Shown piece after piece: positions 41,925-41,995 of a DNA stretch of 41,995 nucleotides; the first letter of the stretch is position 1; each line of letters opens with the position of its first letter. This DNA comes from Ignavibacteria bacterium (GTDB lineage Bacteria; Bacteroidota; Ignavibacteria; Kapaibacteriales; UBA2268), in assembly GCA_016844745.1 (NCBI GenBank), contig JAERMQ010000046.1, positions 1-41,995 of the forward strand. The letters are read 5' to 3'. Under the pieces are notes generated by a model, which saw only the letters and a list, made by a program, of their open reading frames with translations, was not told where the DNA came from and made no database searches. The position numbers were made by a program, and so were the translations under genes.

Positions 41925-41995
41925 GAGAAACCCCCTAACCCCCTTTGAAAAAGGGGGGACAACCAATTCCCCCTTTTTCAAAGGGGGTTAGGGGG
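41925..41995. repeat. CCCCCTAACCCCC inverted repeat element (copy 3, cut by the window)
   Basis: GAGAAACCCCCTAACCCCC onward, with the loop ACAACCAATT, the reverse complement of that of copy 2, so it is inserted in the opposite direction. The left flank (AAAATAATGACAACAATTTC) also matches the complement of the right flank of copy 2. The right end is outside the window. Confidence 0.85.

Noticed and set aside
1..41995. tRNA, rRNA and riboswitch genes
   Set aside because: I looked for cloverleaf-like and known leader motifs in the gaps and saw none that I could support by eye.

Overview
The window looks like a chromosomal piece of a low-GC, Gram-negative member of the Bacteroidota/Chlorobi (FCB) group, possibly near Ignavibacteria or Kapabacteria. 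The evidence is a type IX secretion-style C-terminal tail on a large secreted protein, a PdxB-type B6 gene, a DAP-type MurE, mostly weak Shine-Dalgarno sequences with some TAnnTTTG-like promoter boxes, and many short dispersed palindromes between genes. The lineage is inferred from gene content only; no rRNA or tRNA was seen.

Layout. 1-3 kb: a truncated DUF4365 gene, a LipM-like octanoyl/lipoyl transferase and pdxB. 3-8 kb: an accessory island of small toxin-antitoxin (TA) genes, intact and decayed. It holds a RelE/ParE-like pair, an Rnl2-type RNA ligase, a PIN-domain fragment, a tandemly duplicated HEPN plus NTase-like pair (first HEPN frameshifted, second intact), an antitoxin followed by a mazF stump, and a DUF433 antitoxin followed by an internally deleted DUF5615 toxin. 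8-14 kb: mreBCD followed directly by smc. 14-24 kb: a secreted Glu/Lys-rich protein, gpmI, a DNA methyltransferase fused to a nuclease-like domain, a class III sirtuin, acpS, tsaD, a Ca2+-type P-type ATPase and a DUF1684 lipoprotein-like protein. 24-30.5 kb, minus strand: murE, then an operon of a receiver-domain protein with hydC, hydB and hydA, a trimeric NADH-linked [FeFe] hydrogenase. 31-32.5 kb: rsgA and a chorismate mutase. 32.8-41.6 kb: a surface-glycan region with WbqC-like, formyltransferase, flippase, methyltransferase, glycosyltransferase, truncated asnB and epimerase genes, plus a large lectin-like T9SS protein.

The most unusual points are: (1) the TA graveyard, where nearly every toxin is an RNase family and an RNA-repair ligase sits inside it; (2) the HEPN pair duplication, whose small partner looks like a nucleotidyltransferase fold stripped of its catalytic motifs; (3) a perfect 21-bp-arm palindrome inside the rsgA reading frame, nearly identical in its core to an intergenic copy 24 kb away, reminiscent of Rickettsia palindromic elements in genes; (4) a 17-unit 8-bp tandem array just upstream of the hydrogenase operon; and (5) several families of MITE-like inverted repeats. 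All functional calls come from reading motifs by eye; no database search was run.
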